A stretch of 27,151 bases of DNA, taken from a virus. Every line of letters begins with the position of its first letter. The stretch's first letter is position 1. Of this stretch, positions 15,395 through 26,000 are shown piece by piece. The notes under the pieces were generated by a model, which did not search any database, was not told where the DNA came from, and was given only the letters and a program-made list of their open reading frames with translations. The position numbers and the translations under genes are program-made. The stretch covers positions 1 through 27,151 of the IMG/VR virus record IMGVR_UViG_3300025151_000234; one strand, written 5' to 3'.

Positions 15395-15422
15395 ATAATA
15401 CACTATATTTTCATTTTGTCAA
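15395..15422 (-). promoter_or_regulatory. Sigma70-type promoter for the hydrolase gene, probably leaderless
   Basis: On the minus strand TTGACA (15422-15417) and TATTAT (15400-15395) are separated by 16 bases. Standard spacing from the -10 element puts the start point at 15388, the A of the hydrolase ATG. Confidence 0.65.
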
Positions 15423-15452
15423 CTATTAATTAAAACTTGTTATAATGAATAT

Positions 15453-15460
15453 GATAAATA
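15453..15460 (+). promoter_or_regulatory. T4-type late promoter for gp25-gp6-gp7, probably leaderless
   Basis: GATAAATA preceded by AT, the same element as the other three copies. T4 late start points lie about six bases past the last A, which here is 15466, the A of the chosen gp25 ATG. No Shine-Dalgarno sequence precedes that ATG. Confidence 0.65.
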
Positions 15461-15465
15461 CTTGC

Positions 15466-15840
15466 ATGGCAACATTATTTAAAGGATTTAGTACAGTTGA
15501 TAAAGTTAGAGCACCTTATACTCTGACTGATGCAGAACTTGTTAAAAGAGATTTACTTAATCATTTTTACACCAGAATAGGTGAGAGAGTAATGAGACCC
15601 ACATTTGGAAGTGTAATATGGGATTACCTAATGGAACCACAAGATCCTGATACACAAAATATTATAGAAGAAGATGTAAAAAGAATTGTAGATAGTGACC
15701 CAAGAGTAGAGTTCCAGGAAACAAATTTATTGGTGTTAGACCACACAATACAAGTAGAAGTAAAAATTAAATATAAACTGCTTGGAAGTGAAGATACATT
15801 GTTTTTAGAATATGTCACAAGTAATACGGATGGTACATAA
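15466..15840 (+). CDS. 25: Baseplate wedge protein gp25
   Basis: A 124-residue protein of the gp25/GpW-like wedge family, close in size to T4 gp25 (132). Diagnostic stretches are MATLFKGFSTVDKVRAPYTL, ELVKRDLLNHFYTRIGERVM and RPTFGSVIWDYLMEPQD, with the conserved GERxMxPxFGS turn. It joins gp6 in the wedge and, in contractile tails generally, helps link the baseplate to the first sheath ring. An in-frame ATG exists seven codons upstream at 15445, but that region contains the late promoter. ATG 15466 fits both the promoter and the family N-terminus. The stop overlaps the gp6 start as TAATG. Confidence 0.92.
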   Translation: MATLFKGFSTVDKVRAPYTLTDAELVKRDLLNHFYTRIGERVMRPTFGSVIWDYLMEPQDPDTQNIIEEDVKRIVDSDPRVEFQETNLLVLDHTIQVEVKIKYKLLGSEDTLFLEYVTSNTDGT

Positions 15841-18800
15841 TGGCAGTTAGTAATAGACAAAATAATTTATTTGCGGCGGAAGACTGGAAAATAGCATATA
15901 AAATTTTTAGTCAGGTTGATTTCCAGGCATACGATTTCGATTCAATAAGAACAGCACTAGTTGAATATATAAGAACAAATTTCCCTGAAAACTTTAATGA
16001 CTATACAGAAAGTTCAGAATTTATTGCAATATTAGAATTACTTGCATTTTTAAGTACAAGTATTGCATTTAGAATGGATGTTAATACAAGAGAAAATTTC
16101 CTGGAAACAGCAGAAAGAAGAGACTCAGTATTTAAACTAGCAAGGATGTTAGGTTACAATCCTAAAAGAAATATTCCTGCAAGTGGACTTATGAAACTGT
16201 CTGCAGTAACTACAACAGAGGCTTTAGTAGACAGCCAGGGAAATCAGTTAGCAAACCAGAAAGTATTTTGGGACGATGCTAATAACCCTGACAGTTACGA
16301 GCAGTTCATTACAATATTAAATTCTGCAATGAGCAGTACAAACAGATTTACTGCACCAGTAAAGTCAGGAAAAATTGCAAATATTAATACAGAAAAATAT
16401 TTAATTAATAGTGTTATAGGAAATCCTATTGCACACTCATTTAATATAAATGCTAACGGTATAAACAGACAATGTGAAATTGTAAATGGTGATTTTGAGG
16501 ACGGTAAATTCTTCTTTGAAACAACTCCTGACCCAGTAAATGAATTTGGATTATTTTACAGAAACGATGGACAGGGTATTGCAAGTAATAATACAGGATT
16601 TTTCCTTTTATTTAAACAAGGTACATTACAGTTCCAAGACTTTGATTTTACAACTTCAGTTGTAAGCAGGGTACAAGATATAAATGTGCAAAACATAAAT
16701 GAAACAGATGTTTTTGTACAGGAAATAACAACAGGCGGAACTGTATTAAATCAGTGGACAAAAATACCTAATACAGTAGGCCAAACACTAAATTACAATA
16801 ATTTACAGTTAGGTTCAAGAAACATGTACTCATGTGAAAATCTTAATAACGATGGTATAAGAATTAGATTCCCAGATGGTAACTTTGGTAATATACCTAA
16901 TGGTATTTTTAGAATATGGTACAGACAAAGTGATGCAGAAACATATACAATACAACCAGATGATGCTACAAATTTAAGTGTAGTAATTCCATACGAAAAT
17001 GGTGCTGGAGAAGTACATAACTTAACATTAAGTTTTGGTTTAAGATCTGCTGTTAATAACAGTTTACCAGCAGAGTCATTAGTAAATGTAAAAGCAAGTG
17101 CACCACAAACATTCTATACGCAAAACAGAATGGTAAGTGCTCAAGACTATCAGGTTTTTCCTAGTAGCCAATCTACAAACATTAACAAATTAAAGGCTAC
17201 TAACAGAACACATGCTGGCCATAGTAGATATATTGACATTACAGATCCTACAGGAACTTTCCAGAGCATAGAATCATATGCAGAGGATGGAGTAATATAT
17301 GCTGACATAAGCAACAGCTCAGAAAAATTTACAATTAACGAAAACAATACAGCAACAGAAGTTGTTAATAGTGTACTACCACTGTATTTAAAGAAACAAA
17401 ATTTAAACAATTTTATATATAATACATTTAGAAAAAGTGTAATTGCTACAACCCCTGCTACGTTTGATACTAGTGGCAGAACAATTAATTGGGCGACTTT
17501 ACCTGTTAAAACAACTAATACAACAGGGTATCTAACAGAAACATCTCTTATTAGTGGCGTAACAACCACAAGTGTATTAATTAATAATACAGCAGATACA
17601 TCAATGTTTAAAGAAAATAACTTTGTTAAATTTGTTGACCCTAACAATATATCAGATTACAAATGGGTAAGACTTACCAAAATAGACAACAATGGTCAGT
17701 TATCAAGTGGATTAAGTACATCAACTGGACCACTCACAATTAGTAGTACTGTTACTAACGGTTGGAAGGCAAATGAAATAATTGCAACATTAAGAAAAAC
17801 ATTTACTGCTACAGAGCAAGACGCAATTATTAACGAAATCAACAATAAAAGAAACTTTGGTATTGGATATGATCCATCATTAGACTCGTATTACATTGTG
17901 CAAAATCAAGACTTAGCATTACCAACAAATGGTGTATTACCAGATTTTAGTTATGCAAATGCAAAAGATACATCAAATACTAATCAAGATGCTAGTTATT
18001 TGATCCATTTTCAATTTAATGCTATTACAACAAGCTCATACAGTTATAACGTAAGTGTAAGAGGATTGGATTATGTTATACAAAGTAAAGAAAACTTAAA
18101 GTTTTACAATGTTAAAAGTGTTAAAATCACAGATAACACTACTAAAGCAGTTAGAGATTCAATCACATTGAACACATTAAACACAAAACCAGGTGTAACA
18201 GAAGTATTTAAATGGTATGATAATGATAATGACAATTTAGGAGAAGCATGGGAAAGCCAAGAAACAGGACAGAGATATACTCCATTATCTACATTACCAA
18301 ATATACCATTAAGAAGCAGAAATTACTATTGGTATGATATAGATGCAGAATGGCAAAGTAACTTTGGATTATTAAGAGGTGGTGATTCTTATGCAAATGT
18401 TATATCAAACAATAGATTTGTTGACGAAGCAACAGTAAACTTAAATACATTTTTTGAAGATAACACAGTCTTTGCAGAAAGAACTAATGTAACTATTGCT
18501 AATATTAGTGGTAGGGTAGAACACTTTCCTGCAAATATAGTTATAAACTTTGACAATACTACTTTCGGATATAACCTTTTTGATAGCACAGGAAATATAG
18601 TTTACAGAGGAGAAAATACAGGCACAGGAGTAAATGAAATTTATAAAGCATTTGCTAATGGTGTAAGTCACTCTTTTGGTGTAAATGGTGCTTCAGCAAA
18701 TGTAAGTGCGTCAGGTAAACTAGTATTATCTAATGCAAATGCAGTTGCACAAACTGGTACACTAACATATACTAATTTACAAACAGCAACAGGATTTTTA

Positions 18801-20024
18801 CATGCTTCAGATAGTAGTACTAATTTTAGTGTTGATAAATTAAGAGTAATTTATCTTAACGACAAAGAAAAATTAGATAAAGACATTGTATGGACAATAT
18901 CAGATACATTTAAAGAAGCAGATGGATATTGTGATCCTAGAAAAGTTAAAGTTGCACCTATAGACAGCAATGAAGATTTAGTACCAGATGATCCTTTACA
19001 ATACGACGATTTTGTAAGTCCACAAAGTTTAGTATTTTTTGAATACTATACAGACTTTGATGGCTACACATATGATAGACCTGTAAGTGGTGTATTTTTA
19101 GACTATAGAGGTGAAACTAGTATAGATTTAAGTGATACAGATTTCTTATCACCCAGCAGTTATTTAAATCAAACTGCATGGAATACTGTAGATTATTTAA
19201 TTGTTGATACTCTTGCAATAGCACAATCACTAAACAATACAGAAACTAGATATAATGGTTTAGTAATATATGTTACAGAAAATAAAAAAGTTTATCAAAT
19301 GCAGGCCAGTAGTACAGCACCAGCAACAATAACATTGAATGAAAGTTCAGATTACATTGTAAGAGAGGGTAGAGCAAGTACGCAAAATACAGCAATTCTA
19401 GATCCACAAAATGTAATACTCAAATGGAATCATACAGCACCTAACGACGTGAGAATAGATCCAAGTATTAGTAATATTGTAGAAATGACCGTGCTTACAG
19501 AAACATATTATCAAGAGATACTAAAATACATTAATGTTCCTGGTACAGCATATCCAGTATCGCCTACAAGTGAAGAATTATCAAACGAATTTGAAAAACT
19601 TAATGAATTTAAAAGTGCAAGTGATACAATAGTTTACAAAAGTGCTAAATTTAAGTTATTGTTTGGTTCAGATGCAGATTCGGCCTTCCAGGCAAAATTT
19701 AAAATAGTAAAAATACCAGGCTCTAATTTAAGTGATAATGAATTAAAATCTGGTGTAATAAATTTATTTAAACAATACTTTGATGCAAACAATTGGCAGT
19801 TTGGTGAAACTTTTTACTTTACTGAACTTTCAAGTTTTATACATAGGAATTTAGGTAATGCTATTGGAAGTATAGTAATACTACCTAAAAATACAGCAGG
19901 AAATTTTGGAGATTTATTCCAAGTAAAAGCAGAACCAAATGAACTATTCATTAGTACTGCAACAGTTAATGATATAGAAATAGTTGAGAAGATTACTTCG
20001 CAAACATTAAGAACTGATAGGTAA
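15840..20024 (+). CDS. 6: Baseplate wedge protein gp6 (BaseplateJ-like), unusually large
   Basis: A 1394-residue protein, about twice T4 gp6 (660). The N-terminus is diagnostic: LFAAEDWKIAYKIFSQVDFQ, then YTESSEFIAILELLAFLSTSI, then FRMDVNTRENFLETAERRDS and LARMLGYNPKRNIPASG. The BaseplateJ-type core continues with beta-rich sequence (RIRFPDGNFGNIPNGIFRIW, VKASAPQTFYTQNRMVSAQD). A long middle region, about 450-1200, is Asn/Thr/Ser-rich and beta-like and probably holds inserted domains. The C-terminal end (LFKQYFDANNWQFGETFYFT, ELSSFIHRNLGNAIGSIVIL) returns to the gp6 pattern that meets gp25 and gp53. It forms the inner wedge ring. It starts on the gp25 stop and ends one base before the next gene, in the late operon. 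Confidence 0.9.
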   Translation: MAVSNRQNNLFAAEDWKIAYKIFSQVDFQAYDFDSIRTALVEYIRTNFPENFNDYTESSEFIAILELLAFLSTSIAFRMDVNTRENFLETAERRDSVFKLARMLGYNPKRNIPASGLMKLSAVTTTEALVDSQGNQLANQKVFWDDANNPDSYEQFITILNSAMSSTNRFTAPVKSGKIANINTEKYLINSVIGNPIAHSFNINANGINRQCEIVNGDFEDGKFFFETTPDPVNEFGLFYRNDGQGIASNNTGFFLLFKQGTLQFQDFDFTTSVVSRVQDINVQNINETDVFVQEITTGGTVLNQWTKIPNTVGQTLNYNNLQLGSRNMYSCENLNNDGIRIRFPDGNFGNIPNGIFRIWYRQSDAETYTIQPDDATNLSVVIPYENGAGEVHNLTLSFGLRSAVNNSLPAESLVNVKASAPQTFYTQNRMVSAQDYQVFPSSQSTNINKLKATNRTHAGHSRYIDITDPTGTFQSIESYAEDGVIYADISNSSEKFTINENNTATEVVNSVLPLYLKKQNLNNFIYNTFRKSVIATTPATFDTSGRTINWATLPVKTTNTTGYLTETSLISGVTTTSVLINNTADTSMFKENNFVKFVDPNNISDYKWVRLTKIDNNGQLSSGLSTSTGPLTISSTVTNGWKANEIIATLRKTFTATEQDAIINEINNKRNFGIGYDPSLDSYYIVQNQDLALPTNGVLPDFSYANAKDTSNTNQDASYLIHFQFNAITTSSYSYNVSVRGLDYVIQSKENLKFYNVKSVKITDNTTKAVRDSITLNTLNTKPGVTEVFKWYDNDNDNLGEAWESQETGQRYTPLSTLPNIPLRSRNYYWYDIDAEWQSNFGLLRGGDSYANVISNNRFVDEATVNLNTFFEDNTVFAERTNVTIANISGRVEHFPANIVINFDNTTFGYNLFDSTGNIVYRGENTGTGVNEIYKAFANGVSHSFGVNGASANVSASGKLVLSNANAVAQTGTLTYTNLQTATGFLHASDSSTNFSVDKLRVIYLNDKEKLDKDIVWTISDTFKEADGYCDPRKVKVAPIDSNEDLVPDDPLQYDDFVSPQSLVFFEYYTDFDGYTYDRPVSGVFLDYRGETSIDLSDTDFLSPSSYLNQTAWNTVDYLIVDTLAIAQSLNNTETRYNGLVIYVTENKKVYQMQASSTAPATITLNESSDYIVREGRASTQNTAILDPQNVILKWNHTAPNDVRIDPSISNIVEMTVLTETYYQEILKYINVPGTAYPVSPTSEELSNEFEKLNEFKSASDTIVYKSAKFKLLFGSDADSAFQAKFKIVKIPGSNLSDNELKSGVINLFKQYFDANNWQFGETFYFTELSSFIHRNLGNAIGSIVILPKNTAGNFGDLFQVKAEPNELFISTATVNDIEIVEKITSQTLRTDR

Positions 20025-20025
20025 C

Positions 20026-23000
20026 ATGGCAAAAATTTACGAACAATTACCAGTAGTAAATCAGACTACAGCAGTAAAAAACTTTTTTGAAAGTACTGTT
20101 GAACAACTTTTTGCAGAAGCAAATAGTGAAATAATAACTGGATTTATAGGTAAGAAAACAAGTGCTGATCATAATGTTGATATAGCATACCTTACTGAGC
20201 CTAGTATAGACAGGACATTCTATAGCCTGTCTCCAGTAGTTAATACTTTAAACTTAACAACTGGTAAAAGTGAAGATTTTATATTTTTTGATGAGTATAT
20301 AAACACACTAAAAATATATGGTGCAAATACAATAAATCAAGACAAAATATTTTCAACAGATTTCCAGGCATATATGCCTCCTGTAGATATTGATAAATTT
20401 ATAAATTTCCAGGAATATTATTTCGATCCAGAAACTACTGCAAATTGTCATACTGTGGTAACTTGGAGTGCAAATACAGATTTTAAAGTAAATCAAGTTA
20501 TTAAAAATGGTACTGATTATTATATTGCAAACAGAGATTTTACATCTAGTGCAAGTTTTGTAAAAGATGCATCTATAGACGCCTATACATTTACTGCTGA
20601 TATTACACAAAGTACAAGTGCATTAGTTACAACAAATCAGGATCATAATTTTTATTCAGGCGATAAAGTAACTATTACAGGCGTAAGTGGTATGACAGAA
20701 GTCAATAACCAAACTTACTATGTAGAAAAAGTTACTTCTAGAACATTTAAACTATTTACAGATAAAGATTTAAGGACTCCATTAGACAGTTCTAATTTTA
20801 CAACTTGGACATCAGGAGGTAAAATTACACATGAGGCGGGTCCTACAGCAATTACACTTACAGGTAATGTAACAAACTATATAGATGTAGAAAGAGATAT
20901 TACTAATAAGAAAACTTTTACACCTGCTGGTGGTAAAGCATTCAGGAATGGAATGGTGGTTAAGTTTAGTGGTAATTATGTAATATCCTCAACTATTACT
21001 AAAGACATAAATTATGTAGTTACAGGTGTAGGAAGCAGTATAAAACTTATAGACATGTCTGATTGTAGATCAGCACCATACTCATATACTACTGGAAAAG
21101 ATTATATAACACTTGGTAGGGGCTCAGCAAATAAAAATATTTGGAGTAGGAATAATTTTTGGTGGCACAAAGACAACTATTTAGATGCCGAGGACAGAAT
21201 ACCTAATCAAAACAAAAGAGCATTAAGAGCCATATTGGAATATGATGCAGACTTGGAACTATACAACCATGGTGTGACATCTAAAGGTAATGTAGATCTA
21301 GCATTAACTGATTTAACCTTTACTCAGGCAGGAAACTTAGATCCTAATCAACTTATAGATGGCACAGAACTACCTGCAGGAAATGTTACGCCAAAATACA
21401 AATGTATTTTCCCTAATGAAGAAGGTTCAATTAGTAAAAATATTTATGAAATAACCACATCAGGATCAACATTATCATTCAGTATTGTAGATACATTTAC
21501 TACAGGAGATGTTGTAAGTATTCATCGAGGTGTAAATCATATAGGTACGGAATATTATTTTGATGGCTCAGAACTTAAATTAGCACAAACTAAGCCAAAT
21601 AGGTCAACACCGCCATTGTTTAATCTTTACAAAGATGATAAAACATACTTGGGAGATACCAGTTTATATCCTTTAAATAATTTTACAGGAAACAAAATTT
21701 TTGGTCACAAAATAGGCTCTGGAATAAATGATACAGAGTACGGCTTCCCATTAACATTTAAAGCATTTAAGAGTGCAAGTGAAATAGAATATGAAAATTT
21801 TGCACTAACAAGTTCTTATGAATATACAGCAGTTGGTTCTACAACACCAACAACACAAAAAGGATATTATTATTACAAACTACTAAAAACTACTGCAGAA
21901 TATCATAAACTGTATAAAAACACCAACAAAAGGCATAAGCAAAGAATATCTACACATTATGAATTGTCTACTGTTGATGTAGATGCAGAAAAAACTTTGT
22001 ATTTTGCAGGTGCTTTGCCAAATGCAGACGCAAACAATCACAGTGGATATGATATAATTGTTACTGTTGACGGAAAAGACAATAAAAACTTTACATATGA
22101 CAGTAATGGATTTATAAACTTTAACAGTTTTGATTTTGTAAAAGGCACACTTATAGACATAAGTGTAAAATCTTCTACTGGATTGATAGCAGAAAATAGT
22201 ATTAGCAAATATGATTTACCACTAAGTTGGAGGTCAAATCCTCTCAATGATGAAAAATCAACAATATCTGAGCCTGAATACTTAGAGCATTTTACAAACT
22301 ATATGAGGTTACAGAAAGGATTTACAGGTAATGTTTTATCAGTAAACAACTTTACTAGCACAGATAAAGAACTGCAATATGCAACAGACATAGTTGAGAC
22401 AACTCAAGATACAATGTTGGGTGTTTACTTGTTAGACGACAAACCTCACAACCTTGTTGACTCACTTAGATTTAATAAAGAAGAATACTCTAAATATAAG
22501 AAAAGATTTTTAAGAGAACTAGAAAATTATTTTAATCAGTTTGATGTAGAAAATTTAACAAATGAATTTATTTTAGAAAAAGTTTTAAGAAACGTAATTT
22601 CATTTAGTGTAGGAAGAAAGGTATTTAATCAGTCTTACTTACTGCCGTTTGGTGACAATTATTATGAAGAAAGTATTACAATAACAGATACTTCTGTAGT
22701 AGATTATACACCTACAGCATATTACGATTTAGACAAAGTAGAAAACAGTTTACTAATTTATAAAGATAGAGGTACAGAGAGAACTTTACTATGTGTTGAT
22801 AAAGATTACACATATTCCTCTTACAATCCTATTACTATAAGTTTATTAAATAGTGCAGATTTTAACACAGGTGATGTTTTAACATTTAAATTTTATGATT
22901 CAGAAAGAGATAGTGCTCAGTGTCCACCTACACCTAGTGCTATGGGACTGTACCCATTATATCAACCTGCAAAAGAAGTTGATAGTACATTCCAAACAGA

Positions 23001-26000
23001 TCAAACACTTATACTAGGACATGATGGTTCAAGAACTACTTTACTAGGAGATAGAAGAGACGATATTATATTAGAATTTGAAAACAGATTGTATAATTCA
23101 GCAAAAGCAGAATTTAGAAATGCCAATAGTGTTGGAAATTATAGTGCTATAGATATTAGGCCTGGTTACTTTAGAAGTACAGATTATGATCTAAGTGATT
23201 GGCACAATTTACTTAATTTAAATTTCCAAAACTGGATTAAAGAGAATGCAGTTGACCCTATAGCAAATGACTTTTATGATTTAACAAATGAGTTCACATG
23301 GAACTATCGTGGTGTAAGCGATATACCAGGACATTGGAGAGGCTGGTTTGAATACTATTATGATACTGTAAGACCAAACACACATCCTTGGGAGATGTTA
23401 GGATTTACAGAAAAGCCTACTTGGTGGGATACCACATATATTACTGCAACATATACAGATTATGGAAGTGATAATATACCTATGTGGACAGATATAGAGC
23501 AAGGTAAAATTGTAAGTGGTGCAAGACAAAATTTAACAAATGATCTTTATAAAAATACAGAATTTAATCCTTACAGAAGAATAGGATTATTAGATATTTT
23601 ACCTGTAACTGCAGATGCTACATTAAAATCACCTTATGATATTGCAACAACAGGAAGTACAACACTTACACCTACTTGGACAAATGCTACACCAAATACA
23701 AGTTTAGGATATGTTACAACAAGTTTTAGAAGTTTAGATGGTGTAAATGTAAAATTTGATAATTCAAATGTTTACTTGGAAAGTAATAATATAGTAAGCC
23801 ACAATATAACAATAACAGACTCTAGTGCTAGTTATATAAATGCAAATGCTCAAACAATAAGTTATATTGTACCTAGAAGAAATTTAAATACAATCAGTTT
23901 ATCTGATAATGCAATGAATCGCCCTGCAGTAGGTGTAGCAAATAACGGGCAACCAATTTATAATGTACAAGATGTAAATACTTGGACAGCATCTGATGGT
24001 ACTGCATCAACATACCACTTTAACAGAGTAGAATCCGAAACTAGCCCATTTGCATTAGGAAATGTAGATGAAAATGGTATTCAGTATTATCACACACTCA
24101 ATGCAGACATAGTTGGTTCATCAGTATGGGGTAACGCAACTACACACTCAGGTATAGTTGGATGGTCATTTGATGGAATACCAATTTATGGTCCATATGG
24201 ATACACATCTTATCATGCAAATGGTGAAATAAAAACAAATACAATTACAAATATAAAAAGTGTATTTGAATTAAGAAGCAGTACCAGAGGCAGTGGACCT
24301 GGTGGTGCTCATACTGGAGAGTTTACTGAAGACTACACATACAATTCTGCATTGGAAGGTACTGACGGATATGTAGGTGGCTCTGCAAGTATAGGAAAAT
24401 ATAATTTAAGATATGGTAAAACTCCTGATTCACCTAGTACAGCAATTAAATTTTATGTATGCACACAAGATGATAACGGTAATCCTATGTTCCCATACCA
24501 CATAGGTGGAGGAACAAAAAACCATGGTGGTGCAAATACAATTTACGGAAACAAATATTATAATGTTCCAAGTTTAAACAGTCATAATAATACTGCAAAC
24601 TTTGACGCTACGGCCACAGATGCAATAACAAGTGAGTTTAGTGAAGTACAATCAACAACTAACAACATTAGTGAACCATGGAGAATAGGTGATGGTGCAC
24701 CAGTTGAAAATGCATGGAAATATTCTGAAGAATATCCATTTGCAGTTGTAGAAGCATTACTGATCGCAAAGCCTGGTATATTTGCAACAGTATATTCAGA
24801 CCCAACTAAAATTACAAAACCATCCGCAGATGCAAGAAGTTATATTAGTACAGAGACTAGAAAAAGATGGAAGTTTACAGATTCAACAGACTTTAAAATA
24901 CATGGAGATAAAGACTCTAATGGTGATTTAATTGCAAACATAGGTTATACACAATTTATATATTCCTGGCTCAACTATCAGGGACTTAATACATCAGAAA
25001 ATTTTGCAGAAAAACTTAGAACACTAAACTTAAAATTAGGACATAGGTTTGCAGGATTTGTAGATAAAGACACAATGAGACTGACTTTAGATCAGTATAG
25101 TTCAACAGGTTCATCTACAAACTTAATATTACCAGATGAAAACATAACTGTTGATATACACGACTCTGCATACAAAACACGAAACTATTATAGTGGTGTT
25201 ATAGTAGAAAAAACCACAGACGGTTGGAAAGTTAGAGGATATGACAAAAAACTAGGTTATTTTGAAACACTACAACTAGATTTAACTGGTCCAACAGAGA
25301 GTGTAAACGTTGGTGGTGATACAGTAAGTCACAGCACATGGCAATCAAATGTATCTTATTCAGTAAACTCATATATAATACACAATGGCGGATACTATAG
25401 AGCAACTAGCGATGTACCAAGTAGTGAAACATTTAACGTATTATTTTGGCAGTCTATTGGTTCACTACCACAAGAAAATAGTGCAACTGCAACATATTAT
25501 AAACAATCTACAGATATTGTTGAACGTGTTTATTATGAAACAGAGTACACTGACGCACAAAGTTTATTTAATTTCCTAGTAGCATTAGGAAGATTCCAAG
25601 CAAGAGCAGGATACGACTTAACAAATTATGATGTAAGTATTAATGATACCAGAGACTGGTTATTTGCGGCAAAACAATATTTATTCTGGACTACAGGAAG
25701 TTGGCAAGTAGGTAACACTATTGAACTATCGCCTTTGGCAAACAGTCTTAAATTTACTCCACCAAGTGGATTTGTTGCAAAAGTTTCTAGGTCAGAAAGA
25801 AATATGTTCTCAATAGTAGATCAGACAGGTAAAGCAATAGAGCCTACAGAGTGTGATATACTTAGAGAAGATACCAGTATTGAAATAATACCTCCTACAG
25901 GAGTTGAAATTTATGGTATAGTTTTATACAGTAAAGAAATAGAACATGCAATGGTCATAGACAATGTAACTGACTTTGCAGATACAATATTTGATCCTGT

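Noticed and set aside
15389-15403. GTG start five codons upstream for the hydrolase
   Set aside because: It lies within the -10 region of the only visible promoter, so it would not be in the message.
15445-15465. Upstream in-frame ATG as the start of gp25
   Set aside because: The stretch contains the late promoter element GATAAATA, and the resulting N-terminus (MNMINTC) is unlike the family. ATG 15466 fits both promoter spacing and gp25 relatives.
18833-18840. GATAAATT-type sites inside coding sequence (also near 20394) as late promoters
   Set aside because: The last base deviates from the shared element, they lie inside long genes, and no gene starts nearby.
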